Assembly (NCBI GenBank): GCA_947579605.1
Contig: OX388314.1
Coordinates: forward strand, 23,074,000 to 23,137,999
Origin: Athripsodes cinereus
Lineage: Eukaryota; Arthropoda; Insecta; Trichoptera; Leptoceridae
Direction of reading: 5' to 3'
Length of the DNA stretch: 64,000 nt
In this document: positions 27,101-38,570 of the stretch, in pieces
How the letters are laid out: each line of letters starts with the position of its first letter
Position numbering within the stretch: the first letter of the stretch is position 1
Position numbers and translations under genes: made by a program
Notes under the pieces: model-generated
Databases searched by the model: none
Told to the model about the DNA's origin: nothing
Seen by the model: the letters and a program-made list of their open reading frames with translations, nothing else

Positions 27101-28087
27101 AGGCATTTCTATGTTTTATTATAAACAGTTGAAATACAAAAAGTAAAGGATGAATTAATGTTAAGGGAATACAGAAAAAAAACGAGACTACTATTTGACC
27201 AAATATTAAATTTCATGACTACGTTACATAGATATAGCTAGAAAAACTGACAACCGACATAAATTGACCACGTACAAAAAATAATAACCATGCGTTACAT
27301 AAAAAGGATGAGGAAATACAGAAAATAATCAGAATATAGAACGAATGGTATTTCTTCCTAAAAACATTAGAAAATATTTTTACAGCGATCAATATTTTCC
27401 GACTAAAATGCGTCTTAGTCCGTTACGGCAACGAGATGTCCAATTCATATTTACGTGAAATACAGATAAGGAATCGAAAATTTAACCGTGAATATTTATT
27501 ACATGTGCTTTATCGATATCGATACCGATAACGATAAAATTATTATAAATATACCGTGTACATACCAGCAGAGTTGGTAAACAAACTACAATACGGAGCC
27601 TGAATTATATATTTGTTTTTGACTGTGTCACTTAACTGATAACCAGATAGGTATATTGGGTTTAGATCCAGATATCGGATAATACTGTTGAATTCATATA
27701 CTATCATTGGAAGTTCGAATTCTGCGAATCATTCATACAGATACGCCTCCCAGAATGAATTGTAGACCAAGTACGAGTATTAATTAGTTTAAATTAGAAA
27801 TGAATGCGTTTTCAAATACCTATTTTTTAAGGGCAGCGCCCAACGCGCACCTTGTGCCGTATCTAGAAATAGGTATCTTTAATGAAATACACTTGCACAG
27901 ACAGGGTTTAATGAATCGAAAAAATACTGTTACTAAGGAGCGCTCTAGACTTAGCACCTACACACCAAAAGTTATGGTATAAATATATGGTAGTACGATT
28001 TCTTCTCTTTACGGTATCGTTACGCACTTGAAGGGGATATTAGACTACCAACGAAAGTATAAAAATTCTTAAAAGGCTAAATGTCTC
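24156..28087. other. No gene seen; (ATT)n tract
   Basis: No gene was recognised. A perfect (ATT)n run lies at about 25389-25410. A cluster of CGATA motifs near 27511-27538 is discussed as a finding. A weak R1-like piece on the minus strand may lie at 25790-25830. Confidence 0.45.
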
Positions 28088-28200
28088 CTTTTCATCATCA
28101 TCACCATCACACCCCTTTCCTTGTGGGGAAGGCAGAAAAGATCAGTTGCCATTTACTTCTATCCTTGCCTACACTCTTTTATTTGACCTTCATCGAAAAT
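28088..28200 (-). pseudogene. LINE family B, extreme 3' end
   Basis: The minus strand reads KSVGKDRSKWQLIFSAFPTR and then a stop within a few codons. This aligns with the ends of the 46.1 kb copy (VCKDRRKWRWILSAFPTR) and the 42.4 kb copy. An ATG-rich simple repeat (seen as catcatcatcaccatcac on the + strand) follows the stop. Only about 35 codons survive. Confidence 0.68.
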
Positions 28201-28211
28201 ATTCTATGTGT

Positions 28212-28327
28212 TTATACCATCACAATATTTCCTATAAGTCAGGAAACCATTGGACTAACAACACGTAATAAAAATACATTAAGACGGTCTTCTCCGTGCC
28301 ATAAAAAATAAGATATTCAGATAGGTG
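28212..28327 (-). repeat. R1 dispersed repeat, decayed copy
   Basis: On the + strand this reads gtcttctccgtgccataaaa, the reverse complement of the R1 core ggcatggagaggac. It is preceded by a region related to the other minus-strand R1 copies (ataccatcac, aaccattgg). It directly follows a LINE family B end. Confidence 0.45.
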
Positions 28328-31300
28328 ACATATTTATCGTGGTAGTGAATATTTTCAGAAACTGAAAGTTGTTGTATAGAATAAATTAAGTGCAGAACTC
28401 TCTTCTAGTATGCGCCAATCTTTAGCTAAATAGGTACAATATAATTGTTTACATGAATCAAGTTAATATAGCTAGAGAATGCTAGTTTCGTACCTACCTA
28501 TATATTTGTTGTTTGTGGATAAATGTACGTATTGTGTACTAGGTACAACATTAAGTTGGCTAGAAATAGAAATGGAAAATGTCTTATAGGGAATGACACC
28601 ATTCCAGTACTCGATACTAATAACAACAACAAGTAAGTACGCATAGTAATCTATATTATATAAACGAATCAGAATACTAAACTAAAATGTCCCTATGTAC
28701 GGGAAATTGTATCAAATGAAAATCATCCGAGGCAAAGACGATCATCAGCAAGAAAATATTCAAAGTTTTAAGTAGTGAATTCAAACCGGAAAGTCAACAT
28801 TGTCAGGTGTTTTCGGAGACTTAGTATACTTATATTATCATAAAACATTTTTCTTTATTAAATTTAAATTTAAGTTTAAATTTTAGCATTTTTACTAAAA
28901 TCATTTTCAAAACTCATACATTATATTTATTGGGAAAACAATGGATAAAACACCAAGTAAACTTATTGTTACACTTTTACTTTCTTCCATTCAAACTATT
29001 TCTAATGCACATTACAACGTATCCATCTTGTAATTATAATTTGGTATACATTAATTATTAAAATTCGGACGTCTGCGATACTTTGCACCTCTTCTTTCAG
29101 ATTCAATTGTATGGAGAGATATCTTTGTCATTCGTATTTATTCTTCCTACGTGTCAAAAACTATCATAGCTTGCTTTCGTCCTACTGACGGCACTCATCT
29201 CACATCCGCTCACTTTATCTGATAAAAAAATTTAAAAAAAAACTCTCGGATTATTCCAGATGTCAATCTTATTATTACCTCGATTATTATTCTAAAGTTA
29301 AAATATAATACATTTACAAAAAAAAAAACATCAGAACGGATGTATATGACAAATCGTCTATTCAAAAACGCACATTCATAAAAAAATAATCAGGAAATGT
29401 ACGAATGACCAATATTCAGTGAAGAATTACACAATTCCTTTGCGTTGAGATTACATAGGAATGACACACATTTTGTGTATGCAACGACCAAACCGTTGTT
29501 TTAAAGTCTCATACATACACTTACGACATTACTAAACGGAATGGAATTTCATGACTACCGCTATTACAATGATTTCTAAGTGGGAAAACTTCAGTAGTTT
29601 TCCAACAAACATCATATTATGGACGAAACTACTGCGTATCAATGGCGTGCTTTCCACACATGCAAAAAGAAACGCATAACTGCAAAATGAAATTTATGGA
29701 AATCTGACGTATAATACACGACTAGGACACCATCTGGTCTCGAACAGATATAAAAAATGTCCCGAATTTCAAAAATCTCGGATATTTTGCTATTCCTACA
29801 GTGATTCCGTAAAGCTGAAAACTAAAAAAAGGGTTTCGATTTTCAATGCCTCGGGTATTTTATCAAAATTTCCATACTAATTTCATGAAACTGATTCGTA
29901 TAATCACATTAGGATAGCGTAACCACTATAAAAGTCTTGTTCCACCACTGCTGTTTATGGATCATCATAAACTGAATTAATGTTATGATATTATGTACAA
30001 GTTTGTGCAACGTAATAGTGTTGTTTTTGAGTTATACTCATAGAAATACAAAGTGACAACAAATTGCTAAACACAGTATGTGGAGTACTGTTTACTGCAA
30101 CATATGAACTATAATAATAATTTAATGTTGCGCTCGCTTCCGTATCCCTGGAAATACTGATGTCCATAAATAATAAGCAACATTTGACTTGCAAAGCAAT
30201 GGTCGGAAAACTCGGACTTTGTCTACGTTAAGCAGACGAGTTCACAAGAAAACTCCTTGAAAGACCGAACATTCAAAAGTGAAGACTTTTAAGATATAAT
30301 TATAAACCATTTCAGACGATAAAACCAAAATAAGGTAGTACATATTGCTAGAAATAACAAACTAACAGTAACAACTTTTACCATCCAGAGGGTAGAACAA
30401 TATTATCATAGATACTCCTATTGGCAAGGTTATGCGACAGTTTAATAATAAGTTGAATACCCAAACTACCATCTTTAATATCACGTACGCTAAGTCCTGT
30501 TACAAAATACATTTCATCTTGTTCTCTTTACGTTTCTCATAATCATTTGTTAATAATTTCTTCCAGCTGATGTCAGTTTGTCCAAAATTCGTCACATCTC
30601 AGTGTAACGTTTATATTTTTAATAATAACATTAAAAAGACAATCGGTTTTAAGTGAATAAATAAACTAGGTACTAATAATAAATATTATCGATTGCTAAT
30701 ATCATACAATTAGTAGCGCCACATCAAACCAAATCAAATGCATACACAAAATGAAATACACAAAAACGTTTGCAGCTGCAGGCTTATATGCAGTTGCAAG
30801 AGTAAATTCCTAAACAAGACAGATAACAATACAAACACGAAATCAACCGATCAAACAAAACAGAGAGAGCTATTTTATACTATGCAAAAAGATAAAAGCA
30901 AATGGATAAATCATTCAAAGGGATTCGCATTGGGATAAGTAAATCAAATTTCAACCAATAATTGCACCAATATAAGAACAAAGAGCTAATTGTCGATATT
31001 TCGTTCTTAAAAGACGAGTCGTTTTTTAAATGCAACCAAACTTACTCCAAACACACTCACTTTAAGCAGTAGGTGGAGTATGAACGTCGGAGAATCGACC
31101 ATCAAACTACCAACGTACCTATTTGAGTGTCTTATTTGCTAATTTGTCGCATTTGAATAAAAAAATACGACAGAAATTTAAATAAAAAGGTGTTTAAATA
31201 ACAGAAACGTAGAATGTTGTAAAACTTGATAAACACAAATATCAGTTTGATCAGAAGAACAATTAAAGTTGGCATTTGGGTAAGCGACAAACAGTAAGAA

Positions 31301-33298
31301 AAGTCAAGATTTTGCCCCTAAGTCACCACAATAAAAAAATTCAATGAACAATGATTCAACGCTTTCACAGATATAATTTATCAAACTTCGCCAAGAAAGT
31401 CAAATGTTTAATAAAAACGATCATAAATAAATTTTATTCCATATTTATCGTGAACAAAACAAACGAAATTCAGTACAAAATACTGAGAATTTTGATGAAT
31501 AATATAATTTACCAAAGTCCAAACTGCGCGACTAACGAAATTAGGTCAACTTTTGAGCTTGGATAATCACCAGCTAATGAAAGGAGAAATTCTAATGAAA
31601 TATTATTTTAGCAGCATTATCCCTGTTCTGGAACTTGTGTACCGTATAAGTGTGCAATGGCGATAATAATAATTCGTGCATAGAGTCAGGGAATCAAAAT
31701 AAGATCAACTAAATGTTTCGTCAGTCTGGTCAACTTTAGTATCTATGCACTATTTGATACTCAACACAAACCCCAAATTTGTCAGTGTGTTCGCTTGTGT
31801 TCCTCCAGAATTATGATTATACCTAATAAATATTTAAAAGCCAAAATGACGTTTCGTAAGAGGATAACCTTTGTTGAGGATAATTTAAAATTACTTTTTT
31901 GCAAAGAGCCAATGTTTCAACCTGGAAACCTCACACATCTCCTAATAACTATGTGCTATAACACCTTACTCAAACTAGTAACATTGGTATGATCAATCAT
32001 AAAAATGGATACAAAAACGGGTACATATCTTACCGAGTATCGCCAGATAGTTCACAGAAAATATTAGACCAAAAGTACAAGTTGCAAAGCTCTTCCAGAA
32101 TTGAACTATACATCCAAAGTGTGTGTACGAGTGAGATAGGAATAGATTTGTAAATACATAATATTATACATTGAGTCTATTGGAGAGATAGGGCGTAATA
32201 CGGGCAAAAGGATGAAGACGAAATGGGATAGAGAGACAGCACGTAATAGTGTAGAACTATAACATAGATAGTACCTACATAGTTACTTTAGTTCCAAAAA
32301 TAACAAACACGGGATTATAATCGCGACGATAAGACAGACGACATTCGGCTATGTTGCTGGTAGTTGATAGTTGGTACTAGATACCATTGCTACCACATTG
32401 GATGACGATGTTGCTGGTACTGTGTCAACTGTCACTTATCAGTAGAAGCAGGCAACTAAAGACAGATAAAAAAACTAAAAACATGGATAAAAGGATTAAA
32501 ACAGAGTGTGCTATGGCAGCAGCGATAAATCGATACAGATGGAAATACACATACCAAACGGAAAGATTAAAAACTTGGCAATTGAAGATTTAAACAAAAA
32601 GTCCATTGACAAGATGAAACCATTTTTGCTTAAGAACGGATTAAACTGATTATTCACACATCTAAAATAGCGAAATACTAGCGTCTTGAGTTTTATAACC
32701 CTTAATGGATACTAGCTCTCACGAGTCAAATAATTAGAAGATGTAGAAATTTAATGATAATAATAGCCAACAGGCCAAGGATTTAGGTGCCTACAGAAAT
32801 TACGTTAAAGAAATTTACAGTATGTCTTTCGACACACTTAGCTCACGAGCATCAGATCTTTTTAAAACTATATTATTACCTTTTTGTCCATCCAAAGAAT
32901 CAAAGTTCTAAAATAGAAATGACACACAGCGTCCGCCGATGTAAAGATGTCCTTCAGTAGAAATATGTCCGGACAGGTGTAACGTATCTAAAGGTTATCT
33001 TTAAACAAAATTAATGTAAACCAACTCTTTAGACTGTACCTCCCGCTGAAATGTAAACAGAACACGATATATCAGGAAAAAATATTTAAATGTTGCCTAA
33101 CTGTGAAATCACTAGAAGGGTATTGTCCAAATATCGTATCTACGCTAAACAGATAATATGATCATGCTAAATGCACTCGTATCTACGAGCAATTATTTGC
33201 AGGGATGCAATGAAAAGGCCGATTAAAAATACAGTACCTAGCAATACATAGGCTTTCAACTAAGTTTTCTCAAATTTTGTAGAAGTAGATGCATTATC
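28328..33298. other. Gene-free A-rich stretch
   Basis: About 5 kb in which I recognise no gene or repeat family. Frames of 65-71 codons at 30738-30938, 31351-31566, 31795-31992 and 32387-32593 have no recognisable domains and compositions like their surroundings. Confidence 0.5.
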
Positions 33299-33482
33299 AT
33301 GGTAGTAGATCCCGAGGAAGACCCAAGCGGAGGTGGCGCGAGGTTGTGAAGCAAGACATGAGAGACTGCGGAGCTTCCCCGGAGGACGCACAGAATAGAG
33401 CCGAGTGGCGGCGAAAGACAAAAATGGCAGACCCCACCATCATGTGGGATTAATAATTGCCCAGGGAGAGAGAGAGAGAGAT
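33299..33482 (+). pseudogene. LINE family E C-terminal tail
   Basis: The + frame reads SRGRPKRRWREVVKQDMRDC, then ASPEDAQNRAEWRRKTKMAD and a stop about six codons later (33452). The basic GRPK-R-W motif followed by D-A-x-N/D-R-A-x-W-R-R is the classic C-terminus of arthropod endonuclease/RT LINEs. A (GA)n repeat at 33466-33482 follows the stop within about 15 bases. Local GC content is clearly higher than in the flanks. The copy is truncated upstream of this motif and inactive. Confidence 0.82.
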
Positions 33483-34431
33483 GCATTAATAAACTTGGTT
33501 CAAATGTTTGATTTGTCAATATGGTGTACGATTGGTCACCTTTCCATATAATATTCTAAACCAGACTCTGAAATATACAATGATTTATCTCAATAAGAAA
33601 CTAGATTAGAAATTTACCTATACATCTATACTCTCACGGCATAACTCCAAGGGGTTACTAGTAGACTTAAACTATACTAAAATGTTTGATTACAAAGTAA
33701 ATCTGCATAAAAGTGCACTAGAAACAAACAGAGATGACGAAGTAAAAAACGGATTTCTTATTGACCTGGGTCGATCTTTAACAATACAATAAAATTTTAC
33801 TACACACAACATCTCAACCACGTCTATGACGGACGGGTGGGAAAACCTACGCAACACGTCTATACATTAACCATAATAAAATACATTAACCAAAAATTAT
33901 TATAAACCTATAACAATAATTCAACACGGGAACAAGATGGACCAAAAAATAACAAAACATTTTAGCCAAAGAATAATAATGTAAAGATAAATAAATCGGG
34001 AGATTGTTTACCTTACAATATGGTATATTATAATACGTACTTCCACTACTACTACACGCGATGGGTATTGCATAACACTATTCTATACTCTGATCACGGG
34101 ATAATAAATATCTACATACAGTTCAATATAAATTCCTTAGTTCGTTCATAGAATACACGATAAACCGCAATATTCTTTAATTTCTGAAATATATGAAACA
34201 TAGTTTTGCCCCCTAAAGCAACGTTTAGCCATATAGGTAATTTAAATACAACAATTTGATGTGATTATGTAAATAATTCGTGAATGTAAAAATGATCCTG
34301 TAAAGAAAATACTATATACGTTGCCTTTTTCATATTTTTTCATGCCAATGAATGTGGTCATTTTTAATAATACGCAGGCTCATAAAAGTTAGTTAATATC
34401 AATATATTCAAACACAATTTACTCAAAGGGT

Positions 34432-34612
34432 GCCGTTTACCGCTTCTATCACCCGAAACTACCAGCAAAAAGGTGCATCTTCAGCTTTCTTTTCAAGCTC
34501 TCTCCATTTACCTCCTCTCGCAGACCCAGAGGCAGGTTGTTCCAGCATCTGGGCAACACTGAACACTCTATTTTTATTAGGTATGTGTAGATCCAACGAT
34601 TCATTTAATATA
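34432..34612 (-). pseudogene. CR1-like LINE fragment, frameshifted
   Basis: The minus strand carries the VFSVA block and then, in a shifted frame, CWNNLPLGLREEVNG. These match RAFSVAGPRCWNKLPLCLRE in the better copy at 54.67-55.03 kb. The nucleotide match (cacccgaaactaccagcaaa, tcctctcgcagacccagagg) is long and clear. It is the C-terminal tail of a CR1/jockey-like polyprotein. The frame break shows it is dead. The 131-codon + strand frame over it is antisense noise. Confidence 0.7.
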
Positions 34613-34629
34613 TTCAATTCAAACTCTGT

Positions 34630-34718
34630 TTTTTTCCATGACACGGAAAAGAAAACTGGCATGTTTATTATATTGAGTGAGTCCACTGGTCGCCACTTGT
34701 GGGAAAAGTCGAGATGGT
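34630..34718 (+). repeat. R1 dispersed repeat, partial
   Basis: This carries the R1 3' half: tggcatgtttatta, then a gagtgagtccactgg variant and cgccacttgtggg followed by gagatgg. It lies next to, and in opposite orientation to, the CR1-like fragment. Confidence 0.55.
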
Positions 34719-35308
34719 ATATAAGATGTATCTCGACTGACATACTGCAATCACTAAATAGGAATCACTTGACGGATGGACAGAGAATGCTAGGTATTCC
34801 AATGCAGACGAATTGGAGGCATTGATCTATATATCAGTAGGCAACATCATTTCTATTCCTCTACAATACCGGGTGAATTACCGAGTAGGTACAATATAAC
34901 AATACTTACATACATTGTTATACTGTGATGGAATCATATAGAAATTTATTATTATAAATATGTAATAAACACACCAGCTATAACATACAACAATCTCACT
35001 ACTTGCTGTGTGAATGGGTTGACCTTCAAAGCAGAACGTAAAAACAAACAAACTCGCTCGCATAATATTAACAATATACACACAGATTCAGTACAAAGTA
35101 CGTACACCAAATCATGCCCCTTTATAACGAATTTCATAGGACTAGAATTCCTTAAACGAAATTCACAAGACCAAAGGAAAATACTGATTTGTTCATGCCA
35201 AAGCTAAAATATTTCTTTATCTATCACAGTCGTAAGTTCTATTAAAGATTCAACTACTGTTACTCCCATGACTGTAAAATTATTTTAAATAAATAATAGA
35301 CTTTAGTG

Positions 35309-35495
35309 CAGTTTTTCCCAACCTTCTTTGTCCCATGACCCACCGTAGTTTTTTCAAAAGCCATATGCCCCACCGGCTTCTTTTTTAATTAAACAGTTGG
35401 TAAATTTTCAAAACATATATGAGGTATAACTGAAATTATAACAAAACGCGGTGTCCCACCTTTGAGGCCTGATGCCCCATCACTGGGAAACACTG
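35309..35495. mobile_element. hAT-type MITE (187 bp)
   Basis: The ends are CAGTTTTTCCCAACC and, on the right, GGGAAACACTG, giving hAT-style inverted termini starting CAGTG/CAGTT. They are flanked by an 8-bp target duplication, ctttagtg (35301-35308) and gtttagtg (35496-35503), 7 of 8 bases identical. An 8-bp duplication with this terminus is diagnostic of hAT elements. The interior has cccatgacccaccg near the left end and gatgccccatc near the right, typical subterminal repeats. There is no transposase, so it is non-autonomous. Confidence 0.87.
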
Positions 35496-35984
35496 GTTTA
35501 GTGTATTGACAACCTACACCCGTCCCACCCGTTTATATTATATTACAACGAAAATGAGTTGTGAAAATGAATAATCAATTTCAATAGGTGTGCATCTAAA
35601 TTTTTAATAACTAAATGCATATGAAAATGTAACAAATTGATATACCTATCTAGGTACTTTAATTAGGTATCTTATCACTTCGATCGAACAGATAAAGTAT
35701 ACTTATTTATATTAATATTAAACTGTTCGATCTTCTACCTAAAACAAAATACTTTATATCGAAAAGCTTGTTATATTGATATTCGCTATTAAGAGATCTG
35801 CCTTGCATTGCTCACTATATCGAGAATTGATACCATTTTCGTTGCCAAGTGAAGAGCAGCGATGAATAAGTGATGCTCTTTTTACGTAAGCGAGGTGTAC
35901 TGGAAAATCACAATTGGTAAAATTCTCTCAAACATTTTACATAATCATTTTAAACTATTTTCATTATAATTATTTTTGTTGAAC

Positions 35985-36490
35985 ATTAAAGTGTCGTTTA
36001 CGCGCAAAGCACCTCAAGGACACCGTAAAATTGATCAACTCTAATACATTACACCCTCTATACAGAATTACATATCTCTACAATAATACGCTGACAGACG
36101 TCGATATAATATTTGGATTACCTCTGAATGCTTACAAGAGACAGGTATTCAAAAAACTTACTTCCACACTTCTAAATGAATCAGCAGGTACGCAGTAATC
36201 TCCCCCTCCCCCCCCCCCCTTTTTTCCTTTCCCCATGATTTTTTTTTATTATTATTATTGATTTGTGTTATTGTGCTAGTGTGATGATTGAGTGAGCGAG
36301 CGAGACTGTGGCATGTTGAGATGACCGGAATGTTAGGTAGCTATGTTTTTTAAATTAATTGTGGCGCATGGTATTGGATGCTAGCTGATCTCTTTATATA
36401 TTTCTTCTAACTTTATATATGTAGTTATTGTCTGTTTTGTGCTTTTAACATTTATGAAATAAAATAAAATAATAGAAAAAATAATAGATT
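35985..36490 (+). other. Possible retroposed or genuine 3' end (unassigned)
   Basis: An open frame of about 68 codons without a start runs to a stop at 36198 (…GLPLNAYKRQVFKK…). It is followed by a pyrimidine tract with a run of 12 C, then about 250 bases of GT-rich, T-rich sequence ending in overlapping AATAAA-like repeats near 36457-36475. That layout resembles a terminal coding segment plus 3' UTR. The frame could still be chance: nothing in it is a motif I recognise, and frames of this length are common here. Confidence 0.22.
36200..36235. repeat. Pyrimidine tract with C12
   Basis: A CT-only run of about 35 bases, including 12 consecutive C (36208-36219) followed by T6. It stands out in AT-rich DNA and is a likely site of sequencing or length error. 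Confidence 0.9.
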
Positions 36491-36579
36491 AAACAAGAAA
36501 CTCAGACACCTACACAAATGTACCCACAAATATTGTATTTTATCAAACACAATACGTATCCATGTCAAAATATCAAACA

Positions 36580-36775
36580 AGTTTTCTTGTCTCTTTTAAA
36601 TTTCCTAAGATCCGCAGCCCGCCTAAGCTCTAGATGCAATCCATTCCAGAGGTTGGGTCCCGCCAATGAAAAGCCTATATCCCAGTAAACTGTTAAATTT
36701 TGGAGCTACCAACTGCAAGGACACACTTTGAGCAGATCTCAAGACACGCTGCCCCCGAAAGGAATAAATTTAGTC
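36580..36775 (-). pseudogene. Jockey/CR1-like LINE C-terminus, frameshifted
   Basis: On the minus strand one frame reads LRSAQSVSLQLVAPKFNSL and then shifts into FSLAGPNLWNGLHLELRRAA, ending DLRKFKRDKK. FSLAGPxLWNxL-LELR is the hallmark of CR1/jockey polyprotein tails. It sits after the reverse transcriptase in complete elements. A one- or two-base indel separates the halves, so the copy is dead. Every + strand frame across it is an antisense shadow. The block is distinct in sequence from the 34.4 and 54.7 kb CR1-like family. Confidence 0.78.
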
Positions 36776-36811
36776 TAATAATTATGATTCAACACACGTT
36801 GAACTCACCGT

Positions 36812-37010
36812 GGGAGTCCCGGGTACAGAATAGATCTCCTGGTCTTTTCTGTAAGTTTTCAAGTAAGGTGTCAAAGATAAGTAGTCGTAAAATCTCACGT
36901 ATAAGACAAATTACATCTACAATTCACCGATATTTTTTACTGGCATGGAGAGAACAGTCTGCATGTTTATTACTTGCAGTTCACGGGCTACAGTAATTAT
37001 CGGATATGGC
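36812..37010 (+). repeat. R1 dispersed repeat, near full-length
   Basis: Landmarks in order are cgggtacagaatagatctcc, ctgtaagttttcaagt, acgtataagacaaattacat, ggcatggagagaacag, tgcatgtttatta and a decayed final block. The order matches the copies at 49.31 and 58.06 kb. No coding sequence. Confidence 0.65.
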
Positions 37011-37900
37011 TTTATGGTATAATATAATAAGTGGTATGCTGAACTCAACATATTTAAAACTGAAAGACTGAACCGGATTAACCCTATATGAAAATCATTT
37101 TCACTAATCTTAATTAGAAGCACAGCATATCGAGAGAATAAAGCTCAAGTGGCTAAATAGAGTGATAAGGGTTACAGATGCTTAGGTTTTAATAATAATT
37201 ATGGAGCTACAACATCTTAGATAAGAAGGGAGTATCAACTATTGCTAGAGGGCAAAACCCAAAACGTGCTGTATACGAGATCTGCTCGATTTTGAGAGAA
37301 CTAGCTTTATATTGTGTAATATAAAAAAAAACTGAGTAAATAACTTTTTTCTATTAAATTTATGAAATTTAAAGTTGGTGCGTTAACGCTGTGAAAACTC
37401 TTTTCTATATTCTAGTAATATTCTGTTAATAAAAATATTGGAATTCTTGTCATGATGTGATAACTTTACCATTGTCGATTTTTTTCGATTTAACAGAGAA
37501 AAGAAAACAAATGAATTGCACAAGTTATTATTCTCTTTAACTTTTAATAAAAAAAATCTCAATGTCTTTCTCGAATTTGTTCTACAAAACACAAACTGAT
37601 TAAGATGTTCAAAACTTTACATAAATGTCTAACAATCAGTGTAGTTAAACTAATTGTTACCTTTCTAATAATTTATTCAATCACTAAACAATAGATTAAA
37701 ATGTTAGATACCTACACATTTTGTTAATTCTGAGTAATATCCTCATAACTGTGGTCCTCATACCACAGTTTCATATTAAAAATAAAAACAATCACAAACT
37801 GCATCCAGGTTAATGAGACAAAGCATAAAACAACATCAATGATTGTCATTGTAATGTAAAGTTGTATTAGGAGCACACCACATCAAGTCACATGACAGCA
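37011..37900. other. No gene seen
   Basis: AT-rich sequence flanking the CpG island, with no recognised feature. A small imperfect palindrome (ctgtggtcctcataccacag, 37749-37768) is present. Confidence 0.45.
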
Positions 37901-37949
37901 TAGCAGACCAGGCTACAATAACAGGTGGCATGTTTTGTTTGTACAGACC

Positions 37950-38555
37950 GTGACAATGCTTGCAACGCTTCGGCTCGGGCTCCCCGGAGCGTTCGCGGAC
38001 TGGCATGGCGGCGGGGGCTGCGCCCCTCGCCGGGCCGGCATGCGCCCGTGCCCCTTCACGCCGCACGCACCATGAAACCCACAATCAACACCCTGCACAA
38101 CCCTAAACACCAAGACCAACAACAACGTCGCCACTGGACCACCCTTTCACCAAACATTGAGTCAAACAAATAATATCCAACAGTGATAACAATACAATAG
38201 GTCACAACAATAGAACGCGGGGTAGAGATAAGCCGCGAAACTTGTTTACAGTTTGTAAGTGATAAGATTCTGGTATTATCGTGTAGTGTGCGTGTACAAC
38301 ACGGCTTCCTCTCGGGAAGATCACACGGTGATGATGATGGGCGGCCGGCGATGTGTCCGTTACTGGCGGAATCCGGGCGGCGCCCTGCCCCTCTCGTGCC
38401 CCGCCGTCACATACACACCGGGCAAGTGCGGGCGGCTATTCCTGGCCGCCTGAGTCACAAAACGACGCGCCCCCGCCCGCCACGGCAACTGCCACTCGCA
38501 CGCCGGGATGGATATGCGGGAAGACGTGCTGCACCAGACCGCAAACCACCACGTC
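37950..38555. promoter_or_regulatory. CpG-dense island, candidate promoter/first exon
   Basis: Two GC-rich blocks (about 37960-38075 and 38335-38525) stand in otherwise AT-rich DNA. The first has about 18 CpG dinucleotides in about 105 bases. Between them lie moderately GC-rich bases (gaacgcggggtagag, aagccgcgaaac). On the minus strand an ATG at 38007-38009 sits in a strong context (cgccgccATGcc) and opens a 57-codon frame with a CKHC segment. On the + strand a splice-donor-like tttGTAAGTgata lies at 38252-38264. Minus-strand transcription would fit the A-rich + strand to its left. No protein family is recognisable, so it could be a promoter, a non-coding first exon or an enhancer. Overlapping frames on both strands (for example 38288-38620) simply reflect the lack of stops in GC-rich sequence. 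Confidence 0.45.
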
Positions 38556-38570
38556 TTTCATTCAACAATA

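Noticed and set aside
28081..28311. Frame beginning with a run of six histidines.
   Set aside because: The His run is the (CAT/CAC)n simple repeat at the 3' end of a LINE family B copy read on the wrong strand.
33256..33519. 87-codon minus-strand frame.
   Set aside because: Antisense of LINE family E, whose + strand frame carries the conserved motif.
34430..34825. 131-codon + strand frame.
   Set aside because: It runs antisense through the CR1-like fragment and then through an R1 repeat; the protein-like signal is on the minus strand.
36700..36996. 98-codon + strand frame.
   Set aside because: Antisense to the jockey/CR1-like tail and continuing into an R1 repeat.
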